A DNA stretch of 64,000 nt. Origin: Brevibacillus choshinensis (lineage in GTDB: Bacteria > Bacillota > Bacilli > Brevibacillales > Brevibacillaceae). Below, piece by piece: positions 8,359 to 16,583 of this stretch. Below the pieces are notes generated by a model. That model was not told where the DNA came from, ran no database searches, and saw only the letters and a list, made by a program, of their open reading frames with translations. The stretch's first letter is position 1. Every line of letters begins with the position of its first letter. Made by a program: the position numbers and the translations under genes. Location of the stretch: NCBI RefSeq assembly GCF_001420695.1, contig NZ_LJJB01000007.1, positions 941,890 to 1,005,889 of the forward strand, in the 5' to 3' direction.

Positions 8359-9150
8359 ATGATTATCGATGTGAAAAACGTCAGCTGGCAACGGGATGAG
8401 ACAACCATATTGGACGGGATCGACTGGCAGGTCAAAGAGGGAGAGCACTGGTGTCTAGTGGGTCTAAACGGGTCCGGGAAAACAAGCTTGCTCAAAATCA
8501 TCAGCGGGTACACGTGGCCGACCAAGGGCGAAGTGAGCGTACTGGACTATCTGTATGGGACGGTTGACCTGCGGGAAGTGCGCAAATCGATCGGATGGGT
8601 GAGTACGTCATTGATGGCACAGCTCCATGAGCACGAGACGGCATTCCGTATCATCCTGAGCGGGAGAGAAGCGACCATCGGATTGTATTCCATACCGCGA
8701 GAGGAGGATGTGAAGTCGGCGCAAGAATTGCTGGTGATGTTTGGTTGTGAGGCATTGAAAGATCGTCCGTACGGCGCTCTTTCACAAGGAGAACGTCAAA
8801 AGGTACTGATTGCCCGTGCCCTCATGGCTAAACCTCGACTTTTGATTCTGGACGAGCCATGTACGGGTCTCGACCTGTTATCGAGGGAGCAGCTGCTGGC
8901 GATGATCGAAAAAATCGCAAAGCAGCCAGGTGGACCAACACTAGTGTATGTTACACATCACATTGAAGAAATTTTACCTTGTTTTACTCACACGTTGTTA
9001 TTGAAAGCGGGCAAGGTAGATCAGGCTGGGGAAACGGATCATGTATTGACGCCAGAGGAGCTGACGCGCTTTTTCGGCGTGAGTGTCGACATTCGCCGTT
9101 CGCAGGGACGTGCTTGGATCAGTCTTGGTGAAGAAGCCGTCATTCGTTAA
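8359..9150 (+). CDS. Stand-alone ABC transporter ATP-binding protein (YlmA-like)
   Basis: 263 residues containing one nucleotide-binding domain: Walker A GLNGSGKT (about 35-42), ABC signature LSQGERQK (about 142), Walker B LLILDEP with a following CTGLD D-loop (about 160-170) and a switch histidine in VTHH. The N-terminal GEHWCLVGLNGSGKTSLL block resembles Bacillus YlmA. No permease gene is adjacent, so the membrane partner must be encoded elsewhere or the protein acts without one. ATG 8359 follows GGAGTGGAGAAACC. Confidence 0.88.
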   Translation: MIIDVKNVSWQRDETTILDGIDWQVKEGEHWCLVGLNGSGKTSLLKIISGYTWPTKGEVSVLDYLYGTVDLREVRKSIGWVSTSLMAQLHEHETAFRIILSGREATIGLYSIPREEDVKSAQELLVMFGCEALKDRPYGALSQGERQKVLIARALMAKPRLLILDEPCTGLDLLSREQLLAMIEKIAKQPGGPTLVYVTHHIEEILPCFTHTLLLKAGKVDQAGETDHVLTPEELTRFFGVSVDIRRSQGRAWISLGEEAVIR

Positions 9151-9235
9151 GTTTGGTAGCAAACGGCACGCTCGTGTATGTTTGTGTATAATAGGAGTAA
9201 GGAACTGTATCTGGGAGGAGAGGAGAGATGGAGGC

Positions 9236-9925
9236 ATGACCAATGTGGTTGCACCGATCGCAGACTCCACCTGGGCGATCATCACCTATGAAGAAGCATG
9301 GAACAGCTACATCAATAGCTACGTGATCAAACAAGGTGATTCGTTTGTGTTGATTGATTCCCAACTGCGAAAGCATCGAGCCTTTTTACAGAAATCACTT
9401 GAGGATATCGGTGCCACCGCTGAGCACATCGAGTACGTTTATTTTACACATCGTCACCCTGATCATATCGGCAATGCCGACTTGTTTCCATCCCGGAATA
9501 ACTGGATACATCTGGATGATTATTATGAGCTGGATGATTTTTCCCAGACGCTATTCGGGCACACGTTTACCGGAAGCGGGGGAGATCTTCCGTCGCTACG
9601 CTTTCGACAACTTTCCTACCACACAGAAGGCTCCGTCGCCTTATTCGATCCGCAGTCGAAGGTATGCTTTACAGGAGATCATCTCTGTTTTCCCGACGCA
9701 GATTTGGGAAGTATCGTAGGGGAAGAGCCCGAAGTTCGCGAAGCGTATAAACAGTATATACAGATGTGGAAAGTAAAAGAGCCTGAGCGTGTCCAGGAAT
9801 ACGCAGATGGCTTGGAAATCATGCTGGATTGGCCTATTGAAGTATTAGCGACCGGACATGGCCCAATCCTAAAAGGAAATGTCGTTCCCTTTATTCAAGA
9901 GATCATCTCATTGGTTCGTGGATAA
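9236..9925 (+). CDS. Metallo-beta-lactamase-fold hydrolase
   Basis: 229 residues with the metal-binding motif THRHPDHIGN (about residues 71-80, a variant of HxHxDH), a second-shell GDH near 147 and GHG near 207. This fold covers glyoxalase II, lactonases and many hydrolases acting on ester or thioester bonds; the substrate is not clear. ATG 9236 is preferred because GGGAGGAGAGGAGAG precedes it by about 9 nt and the family begins near this point; an in-frame ATG at 9083 would overlap the ABC ATPase gene. A TATAAT at 9187-9192 may belong to its own promoter. Confidence 0.85.
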   Translation: MTNVVAPIADSTWAIITYEEAWNSYINSYVIKQGDSFVLIDSQLRKHRAFLQKSLEDIGATAEHIEYVYFTHRHPDHIGNADLFPSRNNWIHLDDYYELDDFSQTLFGHTFTGSGGDLPSLRFRQLSYHTEGSVALFDPQSKVCFTGDHLCFPDADLGSIVGEEPEVREAYKQYIQMWKVKEPERVQEYADGLEIMLDWPIEVLATGHGPILKGNVVPFIQEIISLVRG

Positions 9926-9928
9926 ACA

Positions 9929-9978
9929 TAAAAAAGACTTGAGTCAGCATGAATGCATGCGACACAAGTCTTTTTTTA
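9929..9978. terminator. Bidirectional terminator
   Basis: AAAAAAGACTTG pairs with CAAGTCTTTTTTT around a loop containing a GCATGAATGCATGC palindrome. The A and T tracts serve the two convergent genes on each side. Confidence 0.85.
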
Positions 9979-9993
9979 TGTGAGAACGGAATG

Positions 9994-10611
9994 CTATTCT
10001 TTTTTCTCTTTTTCTACAAGGGCAGGGTCCATGATTTGTACTTGATATTTTTTGTGGAGGTCTTCGAGCCATTTATCGATATTGGCTCTTCTATTTTTAT
10101 CTTTCACTTTGTCTACGATGTCTGGTCGAGCTTGTTCAAGCGTTTGTTTTTCGTACTTGTCCTTGTTCTTTTCGTAGTAAGCCTTGATTTGCTCCTCTGT
10201 AGGCGGGAACGCTTTTTCCAGTAATTTATCACGCATCAAAATCAGTCGCGTTTTTTCGCGGAACTCTTGCTCCGTTGTATGTTTTTCATCGAGATACTCT
10301 TGGAACTTCTCAGGGGTACCTAATTTTTCTTTGATTGGATTGATGAGCTTGTCCAGATCTTGATCAGTTACAGAAACACCTTGGGCTTGAGCTTCCAATC
10401 GGTAGAGCTCAGCAGCGACTAGTTGTGTCATCACGGATGGACCGGACTTTACTTTGAGCGCATCATACACTTGCGTTTGAGTAATGGTAGTATTGCCAAT
10501 CTTGGCTGCGACGGTATCTGTTGTTGTCCCTTTTGCTTGAGACACGCCGATGACAGCGAGACCGAAAATTAGTACGGATACAGTGAGTACGGATACATCA
10601 AACTTCTTCAT
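9994..10611 (-). CDS. SurA-N-like exported protein lacking a parvulin domain
   Basis: 205 residues: signal-anchor or signal peptide (about residues 5-26, no lipobox cysteine), then a helical SurA/PrsA N-terminal chaperone-like region (AKIGNTTITQTQVYDALK onward) and a lysine/glutamate-rich tail (EEQIKAYYEKNKDKY). The peptidyl-prolyl isomerase domain that would follow in PrsA is absent. ATG 10611 has GAGAGGG about 9 nt upstream. By family it may assist folding of exported proteins at the membrane, but without the catalytic domain this is inference. It lies downstream of a terminator, so it is probably transcribed alone. Confidence 0.8.
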   Translation of the reverse strand: MKKFDVSVLTVSVLIFGLAVIGVSQAKGTTTDTVAAKIGNTTITQTQVYDALKVKSGPSVMTQLVAAELYRLEAQAQGVSVTDQDLDKLINPIKEKLGTPEKFQEYLDEKHTTEQEFREKTRLILMRDKLLEKAFPPTEEQIKAYYEKNKDKYEKQTLEQARPDIVDKVKDKNRRANIDKWLEDLHKKYQVQIMDPALVEKEKKE

Positions 10612-10758
10612 AGAGTTGACCCTCTCTTTCATGCTTATCTGCCAATCAGTATAGGGGGAACATACGGGAGAAATATGTAACCCGTTCTTACAAGAATTCC
10701 ACAATCGCAAGAAATCTATGGGTGATTCTAGGGAAACGATTTCCGTGTAGACAAGGAA

Positions 10759-10790
10759 AAGCCGCACAGCCATAACGCGATGTGCGGCTT
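10759..10790 (-). terminator. Terminator of the TPR membrane protein gene
   Basis: Perfect 10-bp stem AAGCCGCACA / TGTGCGGCTT; read on the minus strand it is followed by TTTCC. Confidence 0.7.
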
Positions 10791-10814
10791 GTGATTCTAA
10801 TGGAAATCTATGCG

Positions 10815-11504
10815 TTATCCAGCTTGTGTGGATGCTTTTTGCCATTCTTCCAGACGTTTCTCCAGTTCGGAACGATTCAAATGGAGAAAGCTGGGTGATG
10901 ATTTTCCCATCAATTGCCGCAGATGGGTGAGAGCACGCTCGTAGTTACCCTTGGCTGCTTCAATTTCAGCGAGGCAGAACAGCTTCCATTCACGGGCAGA
11001 TCGCTTGGTGGCAATCAGCTGATACGCTTCCCATGCACTCTCTACTTCTCCCAGCCGGGCGTGAGAACAGGCGATGAGCGCCAATGAATCAGTCATACCC
11101 TGATCTCGCTGATAGATGCGAAAAGCGACCTCCAAGGCTTCACTATAGCGACCGGAAGAATAGTAGACGATCGCCAGGTTGTAGAACAAATAGTGTATCA
11201 TAGCTTGATTGAACAGCGAGGGTTGGTCTTTGCATACATGAATCCCTTGAACAATGAACTTTTCCGCAAGTTCATAATTGCCGGTCATAATTTCATGCGT
11301 TGATTTATCTAACATGGCTACTGCACGCGAGCGGTTCTTTCGATAAGAGGCGTCTAGCCATCGCAATCTCACTTCTGCGCGACGTTTGTATAGGTTGGCC
11401 ATATATTGAAAGCGGAACGGCCAATGCAGTCGGATAAACATGACGAAAAGCACGACTGCTAGCCCCGCCAATGTTGACGTCAGATTCAGACTCAAATAAT
11501 CCAC
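10815..11504 (-). CDS. Membrane-anchored tetratricopeptide-repeat protein
   Basis: 229 residues with one N-terminal membrane helix (about 9-27) followed by a basic juxtamembrane segment and three to four TPR-like helix pairs (for example LFYNLAIVYYSSGRYSEALEVA and LIACSHARLGEVESAWEAY). TPRs mediate protein-protein contacts; the partner is unknown. The start is GTG: AGAGGGTG lies 8 nt upstream and no ATG is suitably placed. It is transcribed alone, with its own terminator. Confidence 0.8.
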   Translation of the reverse strand: MDYLSLNLTSTLAGLAVVLFVMFIRLHWPFRFQYMANLYKRRAEVRLRWLDASYRKNRSRAVAMLDKSTHEIMTGNYELAEKFIVQGIHVCKDQPSLFNQAMIHYLFYNLAIVYYSSGRYSEALEVAFRIYQRDQGMTDSLALIACSHARLGEVESAWEAYQLIATKRSAREWKLFCLAEIEAAKGNYERALTHLRQLMGKSSPSFLHLNRSELEKRLEEWQKASTQAG

Positions 11505-11584
11505 GCAGATGACACCCTCTCTTCCCTGCTGCTTCTACTCATCCATCTTAGCACAGAACCTGTTCGCGTGACAGAGCATTGCCT

Positions 11585-13552
11585 TTATTTCGCAAGTGGG
11601 AGAATGCCTAGCTGACGTTTGCTGGATAGCTGCTGGGCTGCTATAAAGCCTTCGGAAACGGTGTAAAGCGTGTCGTTGATGGTAAGGATGCGATTGATAT
11701 TGTTCTTGCTGTTGTACCAGCCATCACCAGATTTTTTCAAGTCTTGCTCAGTGAGGTGGGTAATCTTGCTGTTCAAAGTAAAGCCGGTTTTCAGATTCAA
11801 TTGGTAGACATAGGCTCCTTGGAAAGTGAACGAACCGTATTCGTGAATGTCATTTTTCGCTTTTTGCTCGGTAGTCCATTCATAAACAGTCACTGGGAAA
11901 GCAAGCAGCTCTTTCTCCTTGGAAAAGAGAAGTGCTTTATGGTTTGACAATAGGTCTGAATTCGTTCCCCGATCACCGATAACGGTCTTGAACTTCTCCT
12001 TTGGATGCGTGACGTCCGACACATCAAAGAGGGCAACTTTCATTCCTTGATAGAATGCCATGTCTTTGTCTGATTCGGCTTCCTTACCGAAACCAATAAT
12101 ATGGTTTTCGTCATAAGGATGCAGATAGTCACTGTAACCAGGAATTTTCAGTGCACCGAGTATCGAAGGCGCGGATGGTTTGGCCAAATCGATCACAAAC
12201 AGTGGATCGACTTGTTTAAATGTCACCATATAGGCGCGATTTCCCATAAAGCGAGCGGAATAGATTCGTTCGCCAGGGGCGATTCCTTCCAACTTGCCGT
12301 ACGTGTGCAACTCTTGATCGAGAACGTACAAATTGTTTTTGGACGTATTCTCATCATTGCGCCACATTTCGCCACTGGTCGTTGCGATCCGCAAGTACCC
12401 ATCGTGCTCGTCGAGAGAAAACTGGTTGAGGATGCGACCGGGTACTGTTCCCTTTCCAGAGAAAGTGAGCACGCCTTCAGCCATTCCAAAACGATAGATG
12501 GTCGTGTTGGTTTTTGTGGGAACCGGCAAAAGAGTAGGAGCAAACGATTGCCCCATGGGCTTTACGGTCTCGGGCTGTGCCTCATATTCGGTTACGGCCA
12601 CGTAGAGATTTTCGGGAGAAGCATAGATGTTCTCACCAGCCCCCAGGTAAGTGCCCATAGACATTTTTTGTTTGGGACGATCCAGATTGACCCCGGCTAC
12701 CATCAAAAAATTGGGCTGAATACTCTTGGGGAAGTAGCGGATGTCTGAATAGGGAACCGATTGGTATTGATCGCCCTCGAGGCTATCCCGATAGAGTGGA
12801 CCTGGAAGCGCCTCTTTGTCCTCAAAAATTCGGTAGGTATTGACGTACTGGTTCGCTGTCACATACAAATTGGCACCAATTTTCCGTGATGAAAGGTACT
12901 GACCTTCGATGTCCAGCTGCCGAGTCAAACGGGGATTGGCTTTATCAGTGATGTCATAGATCATTGCTTTGGTCGTTTGCTGCTCGTGAACATACGGAAT
13001 TCTGCGTTTGGAAACAATCGAAGAATTGGTTTTTACAGATTCATTAGCCTGCCCAATGACAATCAGCCGTTTTTCATCTACGTAGAGCTCCAATGGTTGA
13101 AAGAGACCGTTGTCGTAGGTGATTCGACTATTGATCTGCATCTTAGCTGCAGGGTAAGCCTGAATGATGCGAACCTCCTGACTAGTCGCTTGGTACAAGT
13201 ACGTGCCATCTGATTTGACAATATCGGCTTCATCCACACCCTGTACTTGGGTGTTTGTCGTAGAGAAATCAGACGGAGTTCCACCAGCAGAATCAGCCAT
13301 TTTAGCCTGCGGAGCGGCTGGGGACATGACGACAGTGGATTCCATGGCAGTTGGATAATTTCTGTTTTGTTGTGCTCGCCATTCTGTTTCCAAGAGCTTT
13401 TTGAAGTGATCATACGAACCGACGACTGGCAATTCGTCTTTGTTATTGACCGCTACAACTTCTTCTCCCATCGCCCCAGTAGCTGTAAAGAACGGGGTGA
13501 GTGCCAGTGTGAGAGCTGTGGAAATGAGTAGCATAGACCATCCTTTTTTCAT
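11585..13552 (-). CDS. Secreted beta-propeller domain protein
   Basis: 655 residues with a signal peptide (about 1-29, cleavage near GAMGEE) and repeated propeller blades along the rest, including the characteristic TQVQGVDEADIVKSDGTYLY segment start near residue 100 and the YLHPYDENHIIGFG block near 485. This matches the 'beta propeller domain' secreted family of Firmicutes and archaea. It is extracellular or cell-wall associated, with unknown ligand. ATG 13552 follows an AGGGGGGATACC ribosome-binding site. It is divergent from the fumarase gene. Confidence 0.87.
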   Translation of the reverse strand: MKKGWSMLLISTALTLALTPFFTATGAMGEEVVAVNNKDELPVVGSYDHFKKLLETEWRAQQNRNYPTAMESTVVMSPAAPQAKMADSAGGTPSDFSTTNTQVQGVDEADIVKSDGTYLYQATSQEVRIIQAYPAAKMQINSRITYDNGLFQPLELYVDEKRLIVIGQANESVKTNSSIVSKRRIPYVHEQQTTKAMIYDITDKANPRLTRQLDIEGQYLSSRKIGANLYVTANQYVNTYRIFEDKEALPGPLYRDSLEGDQYQSVPYSDIRYFPKSIQPNFLMVAGVNLDRPKQKMSMGTYLGAGENIYASPENLYVAVTEYEAQPETVKPMGQSFAPTLLPVPTKTNTTIYRFGMAEGVLTFSGKGTVPGRILNQFSLDEHDGYLRIATTSGEMWRNDENTSKNNLYVLDQELHTYGKLEGIAPGERIYSARFMGNRAYMVTFKQVDPLFVIDLAKPSAPSILGALKIPGYSDYLHPYDENHIIGFGKEAESDKDMAFYQGMKVALFDVSDVTHPKEKFKTVIGDRGTNSDLLSNHKALLFSKEKELLAFPVTVYEWTTEQKAKNDIHEYGSFTFQGAYVYQLNLKTGFTLNSKITHLTEQDLKKSGDGWYNSKNNINRILTINDTLYTVSEGFIAAQQLSSKRQLGILPLAK

Positions 13553-13647
13553 GGTATCCCCCCTAAGATCGAGCTTTTGTCAATTAGTCACTGCTTATTG
13601 GACGATAGGTATCGGCAAATGTTTCACACTTCTTCGGACACAATCTA

Positions 13648-13676
13648 CGGACAGGTGAGGGACCGTATGCTATAAT
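13648..13676 (+). promoter_or_regulatory. SigA-type promoter of the fumarase gene
   Basis: CGGACA, 17-bp spacer, TATAAT with extended -10 (TGC TATAAT). It lies about 55 nt upstream of the start codon. Confidence 0.7.
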
Positions 13677-13729
13677 AGTAGGCGGTTTATGATATCGATC
13701 ACACCACTTCGTCTAAAGGAGCGTCATAG

Positions 13730-15262
13730 ATGGAAAACTTGAAACAAAGCATCCTTGAGCTGATTACAGATACGTCTACGAACCTGCCGCCTGACGTGCG
13801 TCGCGCCGTCAACGCTGCAAAACTGCAAGAAGATTTGGGCACTCGCGCAGCGCTTTCTTTGTCTACCATCGCGCAAAACGTCGTCATGGCAGAAGAAAAC
13901 GTTTCCCCGATCTGTCAGGATACGGGTATGCCGACATTTGAAGTGAAAACGCCGATTGGCGTGAATCAACTGATCATCAAGAAGGCGATCAAAGAAGCAA
14001 TCGCAGAAGCGACCAAAACAGGTAAACTGCGTTCCAACTCCGTAGATTCCTTGACGGGAGCGAACACGGGGGATAACCTCGGACCTGGTACTCCTGTCAT
14101 TCACTTTGAGCAATGGGAAGAGGATGAGATCGAAATCAAGCTGATCCTCAAAGGCGGCGGCTGTGAGAACAAAAACATCCAGTACTCCCTCCCTTGTGAA
14201 CTGGAAGGCCTCGGTAAAGTTGGCCGCAACCTCGATGGCATCCGCAAATGCATCCTGCACGCGGTATACCAAGCACAAGGCCAAGGCTGCTCCGCTGGTT
14301 TTATCGGCGTAGGAATCGGGGGCGACCGCACTTCCGGATATGCGCTGGCGAAGCACCAGTTGTTCCGTCGTGTCGATGACGTGAATCCAATTCCGGAACT
14401 GGCTGAGCTGGAGAGCTACATCATGGAAACGGCAAACCAATTGGGTATCGGGACAATGGGCTTCGGCGGAAACGCGACACTACTCGGATGTAAAGTAGGC
14501 GTAGAAAATCGTCTGCCAGCGAGCTTCTTCGTATCTGTTGCTTACAACTGCTGGGCATTCCGTCGCCAAGGCGTTCGTCTCAATCCAGAAACCGGTGAAA
14601 TCAACCGTTACCTGTACAAAGATGAAGTTGTGGAAATGGATCTGACTCCTGCTGCAGCGGCTGACGCGAAAGAAGAGCGCAGAGAGGTTGTCCTGCAAGC
14701 TCCGATTTCCGAAGAACAAATCCGCAGCTTGAAAGTAGGCGACGTCGTTATCATCAACGGCGAAATGCACACAGGCCGCGATGCTTTGCACAGCTACCTG
14801 ATGGAAAATGATTGCCCGGTTGACTTGAACGGCGGCATCATCTACCACTGCGGTCCAGTCATGCTCAAAGATGAAGCTGGCGAGTGGCATGTAAAAGCAG
14901 CAGGTCCGACTACCTCTATTCGCGAGGAGCCGTACCAAGGGGAGATCATTAAAAAATTCGGTATTCGCGCTGTCATCGGAAAAGGTGGCATGGGTGCCAA
15001 AACGTTGAAAGCTCTGAACGAACATGGCGCCGTGTACCTCAATGCCATCGGCGGAGCTGCTCAATACTATGCAGAATGCTTGGAAAAAGTAGAAGGTGTG
15101 GACTTCATGGAATTCGGTGTTCCTGAGGCAATGTGGCACCTACGCGTAAAAGGCTTTGCAGCGATCGTTACGATGGATTCCCATGGCAACAGCCTGCACG
15201 CTGACGTCGAGAAATCTTCGATGGAAAAATTGGCGCAATTTGCTGCACCGGTATTCAAATAA
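13730..15262 (+). CDS. Fumarate hydratase, class I (iron-sulfur)
   Basis: 510 residues that combine the alpha (TtdA-like, about 1-280) and beta (TtdB-like, about 330-500) domains of oxygen-sensitive class I fumarases, which hydrate fumarate to malate in the TCA cycle using a [4Fe-4S] cluster. Seen in the sequence: SPICQDTGMP near residue 61 with a cluster-type cysteine, GGGCENKN, GIGGDRTSGYALAKHQL, and the beta-domain GEMHTGRDALHSYL. It is monocistronic, with an extended -10 promoter and its own terminator. Ordinary base composition. A class II enzyme is common in related bacilli and may exist elsewhere in the genome. Confidence 0.93.
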   Translation: MENLKQSILELITDTSTNLPPDVRRAVNAAKLQEDLGTRAALSLSTIAQNVVMAEENVSPICQDTGMPTFEVKTPIGVNQLIIKKAIKEAIAEATKTGKLRSNSVDSLTGANTGDNLGPGTPVIHFEQWEEDEIEIKLILKGGGCENKNIQYSLPCELEGLGKVGRNLDGIRKCILHAVYQAQGQGCSAGFIGVGIGGDRTSGYALAKHQLFRRVDDVNPIPELAELESYIMETANQLGIGTMGFGGNATLLGCKVGVENRLPASFFVSVAYNCWAFRRQGVRLNPETGEINRYLYKDEVVEMDLTPAAAADAKEERREVVLQAPISEEQIRSLKVGDVVIINGEMHTGRDALHSYLMENDCPVDLNGGIIYHCGPVMLKDEAGEWHVKAAGPTTSIREEPYQGEIIKKFGIRAVIGKGGMGAKTLKALNEHGAVYLNAIGGAAQYYAECLEKVEGVDFMEFGVPEAMWHLRVKGFAAIVTMDSHGNSLHADVEKSSMEKLAQFAAPVFK

Positions 15263-15271
15263 GAAGATTGA

Positions 15272-15313
15272 GAAGCCTCTGGCACTATTATCGTGCTGGA
15301 GGTTTTTTTGCAT
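15272..15313 (+). terminator. Terminator after fumarase
   Basis: GCCTCTGGCAC pairs with GTGCTGGAGG (G-U pairs included), followed by seven T. Confidence 0.8.
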
Positions 15314-15453
15314 AGCCTGACACTTCCAATCTGGTCACGGCGTATATACTGGGTGTTTGACCATTGTTGGGAAAATGGGTATTGGTTTAGGTTCGCAGCA
15401 TACGGGCGGGCATAGGTTAATAACGAAACAAATCCGAAAAGGAGTGATCGCGA

Positions 15454-15855
15454 GTGAACTATGTAGTCCGTGCGGGAGACACATTAAACAGCATCGCTGC
15501 CCGCTTTGGCGTACCTGTCCAGGAACTAATCCGTGTCAATAATATTGCGTATCCCTACTACATTTACGTCGGTCAAACAATCTACATCCCCACTGCCACT
15601 ACGCCGGCCCCGACTCCTCCCCCCATGAGCGACTTCGACCGTCGCCTGACACGTGCTGAGTATCGAATCGATGCTTTGCGGGACGACTATACGAAGTTGA
15701 GTGACCGTGTCGATCGTCTGGAGACTCGCATAAACAGACTGGAAACGCGCGTTACGAATCTGGAGCGCCCAGTACCACCACCTCCTCGTCCGCGTCCGAC
15801 CACCACACCTACTCCGCGTCCGACCACTACACCGACTCCGCGACCTAGACAATAG
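15454..15855 (+). CDS. LysM - coiled-coil - proline/threonine-rich protein
   Basis: 133 residues. An N-terminal LysM motif (residues 1-46: YVVRAGDTLNSIAARFGV to VGQTIYIPT) binds peptidoglycan or chitin-like glycans. A heptad-rich coiled coil follows (about 60-105, repeated DRLETRxxRLETR), then a PRPTTTPT tail encoded by two 24-bp tandem repeats (15791-15838). There is no signal peptide, which fits a mother-cell-made spore coat or cortex protein (SafA-like logic) or a lysis-released protein; this is inference. GTG start is set by AAAGGAGTGATCGCGA. Confidence 0.82.
   Translation: MNYVVRAGDTLNSIAARFGVPVQELIRVNNIAYPYYIYVGQTIYIPTATTPAPTPPPMSDFDRRLTRAEYRIDALRDDYTKLSDRVDRLETRINRLETRVTNLERPVPPPPRPRPTTTPTPRPTTTPTPRPRQ
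15791..15838 (+). repeat. Two 24-bp tandem repeats encoding the PRPTTTPT tail
   Basis: Two near-identical 24-bp units starting CGCGTCCGACCAC, in frame with the LysM gene; a partial third copy follows (CGACC). Confidence 0.75.
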
Positions 15856-15876
15856 CATCATGATTCTACAACGATG

Positions 15877-15909
15877 AAATGCCCGAGAGTTGCCTTCGGG
15901 CATTTTGTG
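15877..15909 (+). terminator. Terminator after the LysM gene
   Basis: AAATGCCCGA / TTCGGGCATTTT stem with an 8-nt loop and short T run. Confidence 0.75.
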
Positions 15910-15997
15910 TATCATCCTAAATTTTTTTCGTTGGGTGATTTCCTCCGAACGCCTTGCTGCATAGGGTGATAGGAGAGGATTAAGAGGAGGTGCGGCC

Positions 15998-16186
15998 ATG
16001 TTTGGGCTTAATGGGAAGATTGTGAGACACCATTTCATGGGCGTCTATGGGAAAGTGGTGCAAATCCGTGAACTGGTGGAAGTGATCGATACTGTGTTTG
16101 ATTCCTTCCACAAAGTGAACATGATCAGCAAGACCATGCTGGGGCCTCGAAAGCCGAGTGCAAAAAAGCTGGATCGACTTCGCTAG
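15998..16186 (+). CDS. 62-residue basic hypothetical protein
   Basis: A small gene with an excellent ribosome-binding site (AAGAGGAGGTG, 6 nt before ATG) and its own downstream terminator, which supports it as real. The product is basic at the C-terminus (GPRKPSAKKLDRLR) and predicted soluble and helical. No family is recognised. It converges on the spore SASP gene. Confidence 0.6.
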   Translation: MFGLNGKIVRHHFMGVYGKVVQIRELVEVIDTVFDSFHKVNMISKTMLGPRKPSAKKLDRLR

Positions 16187-16200
16187 ATGAAGAAACGAAG

Positions 16201-16245
16201 AAAACCCCGCTGTTTGCTCTTGAGCATGGACAGTGGGGTTCTTTC
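16201..16245. terminator. Bidirectional terminator between the 62-residue gene and SASP
   Basis: AACCCCGCTGT pairs with ACAGTGGGGTT; A-rich on the left, TTCTTTC on the right, so it can serve both convergent genes. Confidence 0.7.
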
Positions 16246-16289
16246 GTATAGCTGGAAGAAGAACAGGAAGCCGATGTGGCATGACAAGC

Positions 16290-16550
16290 TTAGTCACTAT
16301 TTTTATTCTGCATGGCTTGCATGCCCATTTTGACCATTTCCTTAACCATGCTCCCGCCCAAACGTCCACCGATACGACCGGCGTCATGGGAGCTTAGCTG
16401 GCCATTGTACCCGTTCTGCAGAGGAACATCTAGTTCACGCGCAACTTCATACTTCGCCTGATTCGGGTCATCGACTTGAGCGACCTGTGCCTTCAGGGCA
16501 TCCAGTCCGTTTCGTGAGTTCGCAACGAGAGGTCGCCTGCGTTTGCTCAT
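16290..16550 (-). CDS. Alpha/beta-type small acid-soluble spore protein
   Basis: 86 residues with the SASP core KYEVARELDVPLQNGYNG and the second motif GRIGGRLGGSMVKEMVKM, the two signatures of alpha/beta-type SASPs that coat spore DNA and protect it from UV and heat. The N-terminus is unusually basic (SKRRRP). ATG 16550 has AGAGGTG 9 nt upstream; a GTG at 16562 is less well placed. Expression would be expected in the forespore (SigG), but I could not identify that promoter, which may lie in the end of yfkAB 33 nt upstream. Confidence 0.88.
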   Translation of the reverse strand: MSKRRRPLVANSRNGLDALKAQVAQVDDPNQAKYEVARELDVPLQNGYNGQLSSHDAGRIGGRLGGSMVKEMVKMGMQAMQNKNSD

Positions 16551-16583
16551 ATTAGCTTTCACCTCTACACCTATGTTGCCCGT

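Noticed and set aside
12101-12748. Antisense 215-residue frame within the beta-propeller gene
   Set aside because: No ribosome-binding site and no recognisable protein features; the opposite gene is clear.
13724-14440. Antisense 238-residue open frame within fumarase
   Set aside because: It opposes a well-supported gene, lacks a ribosome-binding site, and is the usual shadow of codon bias.
14480-15139. Antisense 219-residue open frame within fumarase
   Set aside because: Same reason: shadow of a conserved enzyme gene.
15791-15838. Possible CRISPR-like repeats
   Set aside because: Only two 24-bp tandem units, in frame in a Pro/Thr tail; no spacers.
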